Positions 1 to 6,142 of a stretch of 6,907 nt of DNA are shown piece by piece. Below the pieces are notes generated by a model. The model worked only from the letters and a program-made list of their open reading frames with translations, was not told the origin of the DNA and did not search any database. The stretch's first letter is position 1. Every line of letters starts with the position of its first letter. The DNA lies in the NCBI GenBank assembly GCA_020444165.1, contig JAHLLK010000166.1:1-6907 (forward strand). Direction: 5' to 3'. The DNA is from Deltaproteobacteria bacterium. Lineage in GTDB: Bacteria; Desulfobacterota; Desulfarculia; Desulfarculales; Desulfarculaceae. A program made the position numbers and the translations under genes.

Positions 1-125
1 TAAAGCCATCCTCTTGGAAAAACTTGAAAAGTTTCGTAATTCATGGGGCTGAGAATAATGAAAATGATAAGACTGTGCAAATTGTTGCTCGTTTAATCTC
101 TTTATGCTTTTTTTTTTTTATCGAT
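1..125. other. Non-coding stretch downstream of the antiporter gene
   Basis: No supported gene lies here. The plus-strand reading frame beginning at 24 runs into the antisense of the antiporter gene and has no family resemblance. Two small features are visible. One is a homopolymer of 12 T on the plus strand (108-119), directly after the antiporter stop codon. The other is a short AT-rich hairpin at 20-34 (AAACTT-GAA-AAGTTT). Read on the minus strand, the run is A rather than U, so it is not a rho-independent terminator for the antiporter gene. Confidence 0.6.
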
Positions 126-2090
126 TCACTTTGGCGATGTTGCCATAAGACAAAAAGCCTCCCGATTCTCCTCGTTTCCAATGATCGCAACCAAGTCCTC
201 CGGCATCAAAATAAAATCGGCATCAGGATTGGGATTCAACTGCCCATTCCTAACAACACCGACGACAGAGGCCCCCGTTACTTTGCGTATTTCACTTTCA
301 CCAATGGATCGATTCGCCATAGGGCTTTCCTGGCATAATATAATCCATTGCAAATCAAACTGCTGCTCTGCCCCTCGAAGTTCAGAAAGTATACGGTAGT
401 TGTCATTCGAATTAAGCAACGTCGCATAAAGTTCCTGCCGAATGGTATCTGTGTGACGTTGAACCTCCGCTGGCGGAACATTTAGGTGGAGAAGGGACTG
501 GCGCGTAATTTCAAGGCTCGCCTCAAACTCTGGAAGGACAACTCCTGTGACCCCCAACTCCTTCATCATTTCGAAGTAATCCGGGCCAGTAGTTCGTGCA
601 ACGATTTTGAGACGTTTGTTTAAGCGTTTTGAATGAAAAATTGTTGCTCTGGCGGTCACAAGGTCGGGTATTGTCAAAACCAGAAGGACCGATGCCCTGA
701 TGGATGCCGCTTCAAGAACAATTTCCTGACTGGCATCGCCATAAACTACGGACATGCCAGCCTCTTTGGCTTGTTCAAACCGCCTATGATCAAGCTCGAT
801 AATGATAAATTGCATATTCAGACGCCTTAAAATTTGTGCTATCTGAAAGCCTACACGCCCGCCACCTGCAATAACAACGTGCCCTTCAGGTCCGTGGCTA
901 GGAATGTTTGAAGCCTCCAATTTCTCATGCCGAAACCACCGTTTCTTAAGAGCGTATATTTTGGCCGTCTGGCCTGAAATCAGTGGCGTGATCACCATAG
1001 ACAGAATGGTCGCCGTTAACACTAAAGAGTAAAGATCGTTGCCGATGGAGTTGGTTGACAACCCAATTCTAGCCAACACAAAGGAAAATTCGCCAATTTG
1101 AAAGAGGCCTAATCCAACAGCTAGCGGAATGACATTATGGTATTTGAAAACACGTGACACACCAGCAAATATTAGCCCTTTACCAATGCATACAGTTAAA
1201 ACCAACACGATGACTTCCCAAATGTGGTCGAACAAAAACCCCGGATCGAAAAGCATACCGACCGATGAAAAAAACAGTAGGCCGAAAAGGTCTCGCAGTG
1301 GAATGATATCGCTTAGAGCCTGGTGACCGTAATCCGACTCGCTCAAGACCATTCCTGCGACAAACGCACCAAAGGCAAAGGAGAGCCCTGACAAGTGGGT
1401 AATGTAGCCCACACCGAGCCCGATGGCGGTAATCGCCAAGAGGAAAAGCTCTCTTGAGCCGAGTCTGGCAATATGCGACATCAGACGTGGAAGTAATCGC
1501 GTTCCAAGAAAAACCATTCCTGTTATGAACCCTGCGGCCTTGAGCGCTGCAAAGCCAAGGGTCGGCAATCCAACGGCCGGATTATTCAGTTGAGGAAGGA
1601 TAATCATCATCGGGATTACAGCCAGATCCTGAACGATAAGCATCCCGATCATTACCTTGCTGGATAGGGTTCCCAACCAGCCTTGGTTCATCAGCGTTTT
1701 TAGAATTACCATCGTACTTGAAAGCGAAACCAGTGCGCCGAGCCAAAGCGACGCTTTCCAATCCAATTCCATCAGGTGGCCGATACCGAAACCGAGCCCA
1801 ACGGTGAGGGCCATTTGGATCGGTGTTCCTACCAACGCAACCATCTTGACAGGCTTAAGGTCCTTGAGTGAAAATTCGAGCCCAAGAGCAAACAGCAGTA
1901 GTGCAATACCGATCTCGGCAAGGAGTTCTATTTGGTGAATATCTGAGACCGTCAGGCCGCCCGTATGGGGTCCGAGTATAATCCCGGCTGCAATATATCC
2001 CAGGATGAGAGGTTGTCCCAGACGTTGCATCAGCAATCCACAAAAGAATGCGACCACAACGAGGAGAATTATATCGGTTGTTATACCCAC
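126..2090 (-). CDS. KefB/YbaL-type monovalent cation:proton antiporter (CPA2) with RCK domain
   Basis: This 654-aa inner-membrane protein should exchange K+ or Na+ for H+. Residues 1-375 are strongly hydrophobic with about 12-13 membrane segments, the Na+/H+ exchanger fold. Family landmarks include [12 protein letters not shown] (30-41), [20 protein letters not shown] (55-74) and the QDLAVIP motif (154-160) with the conserved acidic residue. A cytosolic TrkA-N/RCK_N domain starts near 403: the Rossmann loop GGGRVG (409-414) and the acidic D434 at the end of the second strand suit NAD(H) binding. A TrkA-C/RCK_C-like domain occupies about 570-645. The start is GTG at 2090; an in-frame TAA lies immediately upstream, so no longer form is possible. 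The ribosome site is poor (AGGA about 11 nt before GTG). Length exceeds classical KefB/KefC (about 600 aa) and YbaL (about 560 aa). Whether glutathione adducts gate it, as in KefB/C, cannot be told. It stands alone, about 200 bp beyond a transposase relic. Family is confident; the transported ion is inferred. Confidence 0.95.
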   Translation of the reverse strand: MGITTDIILLVVVAFFCGLLMQRLGQPLILGYIAAGIILGPHTGGLTVSDIHQIELLAEIGIALLLFALGLEFSLKDLKPVKMVALVGTPIQMALTVGLGFGIGHLMELDWKASLWLGALVSLSSTMVILKTLMNQGWLGTLSSKVMIGMLIVQDLAVIPMMIILPQLNNPAVGLPTLGFAALKAAGFITGMVFLGTRLLPRLMSHIARLGSRELFLLAITAIGLGVGYITHLSGLSFAFGAFVAGMVLSESDYGHQALSDIIPLRDLFGLLFFSSVGMLFDPGFLFDHIWEVIVLVLTVCIGKGLIFAGVSRVFKYHNVIPLAVGLGLFQIGEFSFVLARIGLSTNSIGNDLYSLVLTATILSMVITPLISGQTAKIYALKKRWFRHEKLEASNIPSHGPEGHVVIAGGGRVGFQIAQILRRLNMQFIIIELDHRRFEQAKEAGMSVVYGDASQEIVLEAASIRASVLLVLTIPDLVTARATIFHSKRLNKRLKIVARTTGPDYFEMMKELGVTGVVLPEFEASLEITRQSLLHLNVPPAEVQRHTDTIRQELYATLLNSNDNYRILSELRGAEQQFDLQWIILCQESPMANRSIGESEIRKVTGASVVGVVRNGQLNPNPDADFILMPEDLVAIIGNEENREAFCLMATSPK

Positions 2091-2116
2091 TTATTTAGCA
2101 TTCCTAATAAGCCATT

Positions 2117-2188
2117 CAGATAAAATTACATACTCTGGTATTTACCTATAAAGCATGAAGCTACACCTAAAGTTTGAAATTTTATCTG
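2117..2188. repeat. 11-bp perfect inverted repeat upstream of the antiporter gene
   Basis: CAGATAAAATT at 2117-2127 is matched by its exact reverse complement, AATTTTATCTG, at 2178-2188, with 50 bp between. The repeat lies 27 bp upstream of the antiporter start codon, inside the 199-bp gap between that gene and the transposase relic. It could be an operator pair, a leader hairpin or a leftover end of a mobile element. AT-rich repeats of this size can also arise by chance. No convincing -35/-10 pair for the antiporter was found in this gap. Confidence 0.35.
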
Positions 2189-2289
2189 CTATAGAGAGTT
2201 GCCACTGTAAACAAGACGGGAAACGTAGTTCCTTAAATTTCAATCATAGTCGGCCATTGACATTTCTCCGATCGAAAGAGCATCCATTC

Positions 2290-2541
2290 TCAGCCAGCAT
2301 CCAGCACCTTTTGATACTGGTGGGCCAGTGGGGACGCCGAAGCTACATGCACCCACCAGCGCTGGCCATGCTGCGAATTCCGGTGAGCTGCTTTTTTGAT
2401 GAGCCGTTTTATCCATTCAATGGATCGCTTTACGTCTTCACCCTTCCAACGGAACTCCCTGATCATGTGCAGCAATTTATCGGTGAAGGCTCCCATCTTC
2501 AACTTAGTCTGATTGGCTTCGAAACGATGGCACTTGTGGCC
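2290..2541 (-). pseudogene. Transposase relic, C-terminal fragment (probably IS1380 family)
   Basis: An open stretch of 83 codons between two stops reads like the end of a DDE transposase. HRFEANQTKL comes near its start, and RLIKKAAHRNSQHGQRWWVHVAS follows in pieces near its end. As I remember them, IS1380-type transposases end the same way: a CHRFEANQ-like helix, then a leucine-rich helix, then a TIRxRLIKxGA segment, then RRVWVHLAS and a proline. The catalytic core and everything N-terminal to it (roughly 300-400 residues) are missing. Just before the motif the frame is broken by TGA at 2544-2542. The adjacent frame reads GDEATS, so a -1 frameshift would restore a plausible ATSCHRFEANQ. No good start codon or ribosome site is present, so it is not a working gene. 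The fragment abuts the 3' end of the GC-rich kinase gene (23 bp). No clear terminal inverted repeat or target duplication was found. The IS family assignment is from memory of the motif, not from a search. Confidence 0.6.
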
Positions 2542-2564
2542 TCATCACCCTGCCCGGCATCGAG

Positions 2565-3653
2565 TTAGATTTCTTCCCGTCCCTTGGCGGCGGGCAGCCG
2601 TAGGGTGAAGCGTGCTCCGCCTTGGGACAGGTTTTCCGCTTCAACCAAACCACCATGGGCCTCCACGATGGCCTTGACCGCAGCCAGACCGAGACCGGTG
2701 CCTTCAATGCCTTGGGCCGCGCTACCCCTGAAAAATGGCGTGAAAAGCTTTTTCAGGTCCTCGCGGCTCAGGCCGGGGCCTTGGTCGCTAACCCTCACAA
2801 CCACCCACTCCGGCTCGTCGCGGAAGGCCTCCAGGCGAAGCACCCCCCCACCGGCATAACGGATGGCGTTTTCCAGCAAGTTGGTAAACACCCGGGCGAG
2901 CCGCTGGGAATCGGCCAGCACCAAGGGTAGGGACGGTTCCAGTTTAAGCTCCAGATCAAAACCGGCTTCCAACATCCGTTGGGCGTATTCCTGGCTCAAA
3001 GTTTGCAAAAAGCTGTCCAGTTCCACAGGGGCGGTGACTAGCTCCGGGCCTTCTTTGCCTAAACGGGCGGTGTCCAGAAAGTCCAGAGCCATGGACTGCA
3101 CCCGTCTGATTTGGGCGTTGACGATCTTGAGGTACTCGAGTTGCTTGGCCTTCAATTCCCCGGCCCGCCCTTGCAGGAGGCGCTCCACCAAGCCCCCCAC
3201 TGTGATCAGGGGGGATTTCATGTCATGGGCGAACATGGACAAGGTCTGGGAGCGCTCTGCCTCCAGGCGCTTGAGCTGGCTGATGTCGGCGAAGAGTTCC
3301 ACCGCCCCCATCAGGTCACCCTGTGGGTCGTACATGGCTGCGATGCGCAAGGATACCGGGACCTGACGGCCGTCGGCCCGAGTGATCGTGGTTTCAACCG
3401 TGACCGTGCTACGCCCCTGGTGGAGGACCTTGCGCAGGGGACAATCCTGGTCACAGAGACCGCCCCTCAGCACCGAGCCGCAATGCTGTCCATGGGATTG
3501 CTCGGCGCTACGGCCTGTGAGCTCCTCGGCCTTGGGATTCATATAATTGACTCTCAGCGAGGAATCAACCGTGAATACCCCCACGGGAAGATGGTGCAGG
3601 ATGAAGCGCGGCCACTCGGGGCTTGGCCAGGGCTGGTCGTGGTACTCTGGCAC
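2565..3653 (-). CDS. Soluble PAS sensor histidine kinase with Cys cluster, GC-rich
   Basis: This 362-aa protein has no membrane segment or signal peptide, so it should sense an intracellular cue and autophosphorylate. A PAS domain covers about 15-127 and ends in FADISQLKR. It carries three closely spaced cysteines, C58, C67 and C71 (GGLCDQDCPLRKVL), a pattern seen in some PAS sensors of regulators and suited to a metal or redox cue. A HisKA domain follows, with phospho-acceptor H143 in FAHDMKSPL. The HATPase_c domain has the N-box NLLENAI (258-264), G1 DQGPG (290-294), F-box TPFFRG (305-310) and G2 GTGLGL (318-323), all intact. The start is GTG at 3653 with GGAGG four bases upstream. An in-frame TGA ten codons earlier excludes a longer protein. 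Base use differs from its neighbours: sampled 60-base lines here are 60-65% GC against 33% in a line of the hemerythrin gene, which suggests separate ancestry. No response regulator lies beside it. Confidence 0.93.
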   Translation of the reverse strand: MPEYHDQPWPSPEWPRFILHHLPVGVFTVDSSLRVNYMNPKAEELTGRSAEQSHGQHCGSVLRGGLCDQDCPLRKVLHQGRSTVTVETTITRADGRQVPVSLRIAAMYDPQGDLMGAVELFADISQLKRLEAERSQTLSMFAHDMKSPLITVGGLVERLLQGRAGELKAKQLEYLKIVNAQIRRVQSMALDFLDTARLGKEGPELVTAPVELDSFLQTLSQEYAQRMLEAGFDLELKLEPSLPLVLADSQRLARVFTNLLENAIRYAGGGVLRLEAFRDEPEWVVVRVSDQGPGLSREDLKKLFTPFFRGSAAQGIEGTGLGLAAVKAIVEAHGGLVEAENLSQGGARFTLRLPAAKGREEI

Positions 3654-3683
3654 GGTGCCTCCAGTCGTTGTTCCCTGAGCCCA

Positions 3684-3804
3684 TCATCCGAGATTATGCG
3701 GCTGATGCCGCACTGTCTCCCAGGTTGAGCCTCCGACGCCGTAAAGTGCATGGTGTCGGATTCGGCCCGACATCCACCGTAATTCCCGTCAGTGGCTTGG
3801 GGCC
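3684..3804 (-). promoter_or_regulatory. Structured leader of the GC-rich kinase gene (possible RNA element)
   Basis: Within about 110 nt upstream of the kinase start, the minus strand can form consecutive hairpins. An outer stem GGCCC/GGGCC (3804-3800 with 3768-3764) encloses an inner stem CCACTG/CGGTGG (3795-3790 with 3779-3774) with a 10-nt loop. Next is a stem TCCGAC/GTCGGA (3760-3755 with 3737-3732), extended by two more G-C pairs past a mismatch. Last comes TGCGGC-ATCA-GCCGCA (3712-3697). No T-run follows any of them, so they are not simple terminators. The segments GCCACTG and GGGAATTACGGTGG faintly recall parts of cobalamin or molybdenum-cofactor riboswitches, but I cannot fit a complete consensus. 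A 29-codon frame beginning at ATG 3773 and ending at TGA 3684 also lies here, in the same frame as the kinase; it is probably incidental. The hairpins are visible directly, but any regulatory role is inference. Confidence 0.4.
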
Positions 3805-3818
3805 TTTTCTCCTCGAAA

Positions 3819-3847
3819 ATTATCCGTGACACTATTGGGACGGTCGG
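3819..3847 (-). promoter_or_regulatory. Candidate promoter for the GC-rich kinase gene
   Basis: The minus strand carries CCGACC at 3847-3842 (weak -35, three matches to TTGACA). A 17-bp spacer follows, then GATAAT at 3824-3819 (-10, five of six matches to TATAAT). Transcription would begin near 3812, just before the hairpin-rich leader. The -35 is poor, so this is a weak prediction. It lies in the gap after the DUF488 gene and would make the kinase its own transcription unit. Confidence 0.28.
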
Positions 3848-3921
3848 ATATGAAAAAGCATTTCGAGGAAGGGTGGTTGGACATGCTTCTGGCCCAGGAT
3901 GCTGACAAAATTGATTCAAGG

Positions 3922-4320
3922 TCATAGCTTAGGCATGGAGTGTTGTCCAGTTAGATGATTCCTGCTCAACAACTCATCCCGCAGGACGACGGCGTTGTTG
4001 TGTTCCCTATCCTTGGCGGCATACAAGAGAGTTATGGTTTCTTTGCGCTGCTCCTGCGCCAATTCGCTTAGCACCGCTTTCTTGGCTTTGGATTTAAGCT
4101 CCAAGCGGTAGCGTCTTTTAAACTCACCCCAACGATCGGGGTCATGGCCGAACCATTTCCTCAACTCATCGCTGGGGGCTAACTCCTTGAGCCAGCCATC
4201 TAGCTTGGCTTCGGTTTTTCCGACTCCTCGGGGCCATAGTCGATCCACGAGGTACCGTTTGCCGTCGGACGGTTCAGCCTGGTCATAGATTCGCTTCAGG
4301 CGCGGCCCCTCGTTTGTCAT
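3922..4320 (-). CDS. DUF488 family protein (YeaO-like)
   Basis: This 132-aa cytosolic protein matches the DUF488 family, whose E. coli member is YeaO; the biochemical function is unknown. Family hallmarks occur in order: RIYD near 10-13; the diagnostic YLVDRLWPRGVGK (23-35); LDGWLKELAPSDELRKWFGHDP (in pieces at 40-61) with W43, W56 and H59; then RWGEFKRRYRLEL (63-75); and near the end TLLYAAKDREHNNAVVL (97-113). The length is a little above the usual 115-120 aa because of a short tail after 120. The start is ATG at 4320 with GGAGG five bases upstream. It begins 16 bp after the hemerythrin-domain gene ends, on the same strand, so the two are probably co-transcribed. No catalytic role should be read into the name. 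The family call is firm; a stress-related role is only suggested by the neighbour. Confidence 0.93.
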   Translation of the reverse strand: MTNEGPRLKRIYDQAEPSDGKRYLVDRLWPRGVGKTEAKLDGWLKELAPSDELRKWFGHDPDRWGEFKRRYRLELKSKAKKAVLSELAQEQRKETITLLYAAKDREHNNAVVLRDELLSRNHLTGQHSMPKL

Positions 4321-4336
4321 ATTCCCCTCCGGTGAA

Positions 4337-4873
4337 TTAAGAGGCTGCTTCCCAGCCTTCCACTTTTTGGTGGAATAGGCTATGAATCATTTGTTGATCA
4401 AATTCTTCGAACTCTTTTAGCATGCGGTCCATTTCCTCCCTGGTGAAATATTCCATCACTGGAAAAAAGAAATGCTTGTCCTCTTTTTCTATATGTTTGG
4501 GATAGAAAGAAGCCAATTCAGTGAGCAGGCGCACCACTTCGTCATGACCAGCGCCTTGCATTACGTAATTCTGATTTGCTTTATCTAGGTTGCCAACCAT
4601 GATGCGGCCCTGCTTGTGCTCCTGAATCAATTCTTTCATCACTTCCGACAATTCGGGACTGAGATTTTTGTTGCCAAGTTCTTTGAAAAGTAGTTCCTCT
4701 TCTTTGCCGTGGTGGCAACGGTCGGCGTAGACCCGGAAGAATTCCACTGCACCGCCAATGAATTCGGGATTAGGTTCAACGCCTCTTTGAATAGCTTCTA
4801 CCTGTTTAGTAATTAAAGCAACCATACGCTCAATTAAACGGTGTTCGTGCATCAAGGGTCCTATGGGTTGCAT
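4337..4873 (-). CDS. Hemerythrin-domain protein
   Basis: This 178-aa soluble, helix-rich protein has the pattern of a hemerythrin-type four-helix bundle that binds a di-iron centre. Likely ligands can be picked out in order: HEH (9-11) in the first helix; HHGKEEE (54-60), with H55 and E58/E59, in the second; QEH (84-86) in the third; and YPKHIEKEDKHFFFP (124-138), with H127, E131 and H134, in the fourth. Proteins of this type bind O2 or NO, or repair iron centres under oxidative and nitrosative stress. Which applies here cannot be told. The FP ending and aromatic-rich fourth helix are typical of the bacterial family. The start is ATG at 4873, with AAAGGAGG four bases upstream, an excellent ribosome site. 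A candidate promoter lies directly upstream, and the DUF488 gene follows 16 bp downstream. The gene is AT-rich in parts (33% GC in one sampled line). Confidence 0.93.
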   Translation of the reverse strand: MQPIGPLMHEHRLIERMVALITKQVEAIQRGVEPNPEFIGGAVEFFRVYADRCHHGKEEELLFKELGNKNLSPELSEVMKELIQEHKQGRIMVGNLDKANQNYVMQGAGHDEVVRLLTELASFYPKHIEKEDKHFFFPVMEYFTREEMDRMLKEFEEFDQQMIHSLFHQKVEGWEAAS

Positions 4874-4900
4874 AAATCCTCCTTTAGCTCATTTTGACTG

Positions 4901-4930
4901 GTTATACCCAAGTGCCCGTCCGCGTCTTAA
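4901..4930 (-). promoter_or_regulatory. Candidate promoter for the hemerythrin-DUF488 operon
   Basis: On the minus strand TTAAGA at 4930-4925 (-35, four of six matches) is followed by an 18-bp spacer and TATAAC at 4906-4901 (-10, five of six matches). A transcript would start near 4894, giving a short leader of about 20 nt with the strong ribosome site at its end. It lies in the 91-bp gap after the upstream kinase gene. That gap has no visible terminator, so read-through from the kinase is also possible. Confidence 0.38.
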
Positions 4931-4964
4931 GTTGGACAGCGCAACCATAAGAATCGACACGCAA

Positions 4965-6080
4965 TTAGCGGTTCTGTCCATGGGGTTTTTCTGGCAAGTC
5001 TACCAATAAATGAGTGCCCTGTTCGTCGTCGGTGGTGAAGGATATTTCCCCACCGTGTGCCCTGGCCACCATCATTGCGTTGTGCGTGCCCAACCCAGAG
5101 CCGTGGGGTTTGCCAGCCGTGACGTATGCATCGAAGAAACGTGTTCGCACTTCCAGCGGAATTACTCCTTGATTATGCACGTCTACTCTCCAGGCAGAAG
5201 CTTGCTTAAGTGCCACACGTGCAAACGATATTTCAACCGGATTATTAGCGGGGCTGGCCTCTATAGCGTTTTTCACCAAATTGGTGAACAAATTTTCTAG
5301 TAGTAGCGGGTCGCCATTGATTTGCGGCTTCTCTTTTTTATCGAGTATCCTAATGATTCTAACCCTCACCTGTCTGGCCGTTGCCATTTCTTTCAGCTGA
5401 TACTTAACTTTTTGTGTGATCATAAATAAATTCACGGCTTCAGGTCGAAGCTGATAGGTGCCTTCTTTCAGTTGTAAAAAATCCCGCGAGCGGTCAAGCA
5501 TATTCAGCATTCTTTGACCGAGTTCGCTAATGGTAAGAACAGCCTTGACTTGTTTAGGCGCCAGGTTGTCACTTACTGCCAAACGGTTAGCCAGCCCGAC
5601 TATACCCACCAAAGGGGAGCGAAGATCGTGGCTTATCATGTGAGCGACGTCTTCTTTTACTGACTCAATCTTTTTGCGTTGGCTTATGTCCCTAATAATA
5701 GAACCGAAAACAACTCCCTCTGTACCCTCCCAGGCTGAAAGTGTCAGCTCAACGGGGAACACCGTGCCATCCGCCCGTAATGCCGAGAGTTCCACCACTT
5801 GGCCAATAATGTGAGGAACCTTCGTGGCAAGATAACGCCGAACTCCTTCTCGATGAGCTTCCCGTAAGTGAGGCGGTATCAATTTTTCCACCGTTTGGCC
5901 AATTATCTCAGGGCCGTAACCGAACATCTTCAGGCCAGCATGGTTCATAGTCAAAATGCGCCCGTCAGAGGCAGCGGTAATGATGGCATCCGGGCTGGTC
6001 TCCGCTATATTACTGTAGCGTTCTTCACGTTCACGAAGCTCTTTTAAGAGCTTACTTTTTAATTTTTCTTTTTTCACCAT
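4965..6080 (-). CDS. Soluble PAS sensor histidine kinase with atypical G1 box
   Basis: This 371-aa protein has no membrane segments. A charged, coiled N-terminal helix (1-22, rich in K and E) leads into a PAS domain (about 18-136). That domain includes SPDAIITAASDGRILTMN (29-46 in pieces), a WEGTEGVVFGSIIRDISQRK end and the linker helix. HisKA has phospho-acceptor H151 in MISHDLRSPL. HATPase_c has the N-box NLVKNAIEA (267-275), F-box RFFDAY (314-319) and G2 GSGLG (327-331). G1 is unusual: the expected DxGxG reads VHNQGVIP (301-308), with Asn303 in place of Asp. I recall this HNxG form from a recognised subfamily that also has RFF-x-x-Y-x-TAGK, as here, so the enzyme is probably active. The start is ATG at 6080 with only a modest AAGG nine bases upstream. 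It lies 62 bp after the preceding kinase gene on the same strand, a possible two-kinase operon. No partner regulator is adjacent. Confidence 0.93.
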   Translation of the reverse strand: MVKKEKLKSKLLKELREREERYSNIAETSPDAIITAASDGRILTMNHAGLKMFGYGPEIIGQTVEKLIPPHLREAHREGVRRYLATKVPHIIGQVVELSALRADGTVFPVELTLSAWEGTEGVVFGSIIRDISQRKKIESVKEDVAHMISHDLRSPLVGIVGLANRLAVSDNLAPKQVKAVLTISELGQRMLNMLDRSRDFLQLKEGTYQLRPEAVNLFMITQKVKYQLKEMATARQVRVRIIRILDKKEKPQINGDPLLLENLFTNLVKNAIEASPANNPVEISFARVALKQASAWRVDVHNQGVIPLEVRTRFFDAYVTAGKPHGSGLGTHNAMMVARAHGGEISFTTDDEQGTHLLVDLPEKPHGQNR

Positions 6081-6142
6081 CAGAGGTTGCCTTTTCGATC
6101 TTAATTTCTACAGCTATACCTCCAGTTACATAAAAATGGTCC

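Noticed and set aside
108..119. The run of 12 T as a rho-independent terminator.
   Set aside because: It is a T-run only on the plus strand, where no gene ends, and no GC-rich stem precedes it. For the minus-strand antiporter gene it reads as A.
2155..2568. A 137-codon plus-strand open frame across the gap and transposase relic.
   Set aside because: It is antisense to the transposase-like motifs, lacks a ribosome site and has no recognisable domain.
3111..3728. A 205-codon plus-strand open frame opposite the GC-rich kinase gene.
   Set aside because: It is the antisense of a gene with intact kinase motifs. High GC at third codon positions commonly leaves long antisense frames open, and its translation resembles no family.
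3684..3773. A 29-codon minus-strand frame in the kinase leader, in frame with the kinase, as a leader peptide or truncated kinase N-terminus.
   Set aside because: It lacks a strong ribosome site, has no run of regulatory codons and does not resemble a PAS or kinase N-terminus. It overlaps the hairpins and is probably incidental.
3684..3804. Cobalamin or molybdenum-cofactor riboswitch.
   Set aside because: Only short scraps of the consensus are recognisable and essential conserved blocks could not be found in order, so no named riboswitch is called.
3810..3869. A 9-bp inverted repeat (TCCTCGAAA at 3810-3818, TTTCGAGGA at 3861-3869) as an operator or terminator.
   Set aside because: The arms are 42 bp apart, there is no T-run, and one arm overlaps a candidate -10 region only nearby. 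It is too weak to call.
3554..3925. A 123-codon minus-strand frame spanning the kinase leader and the kinase N-terminus.
   Set aside because: Its latter part overlaps the kinase coding sequence in another frame; no motif or good ribosome site supports it.
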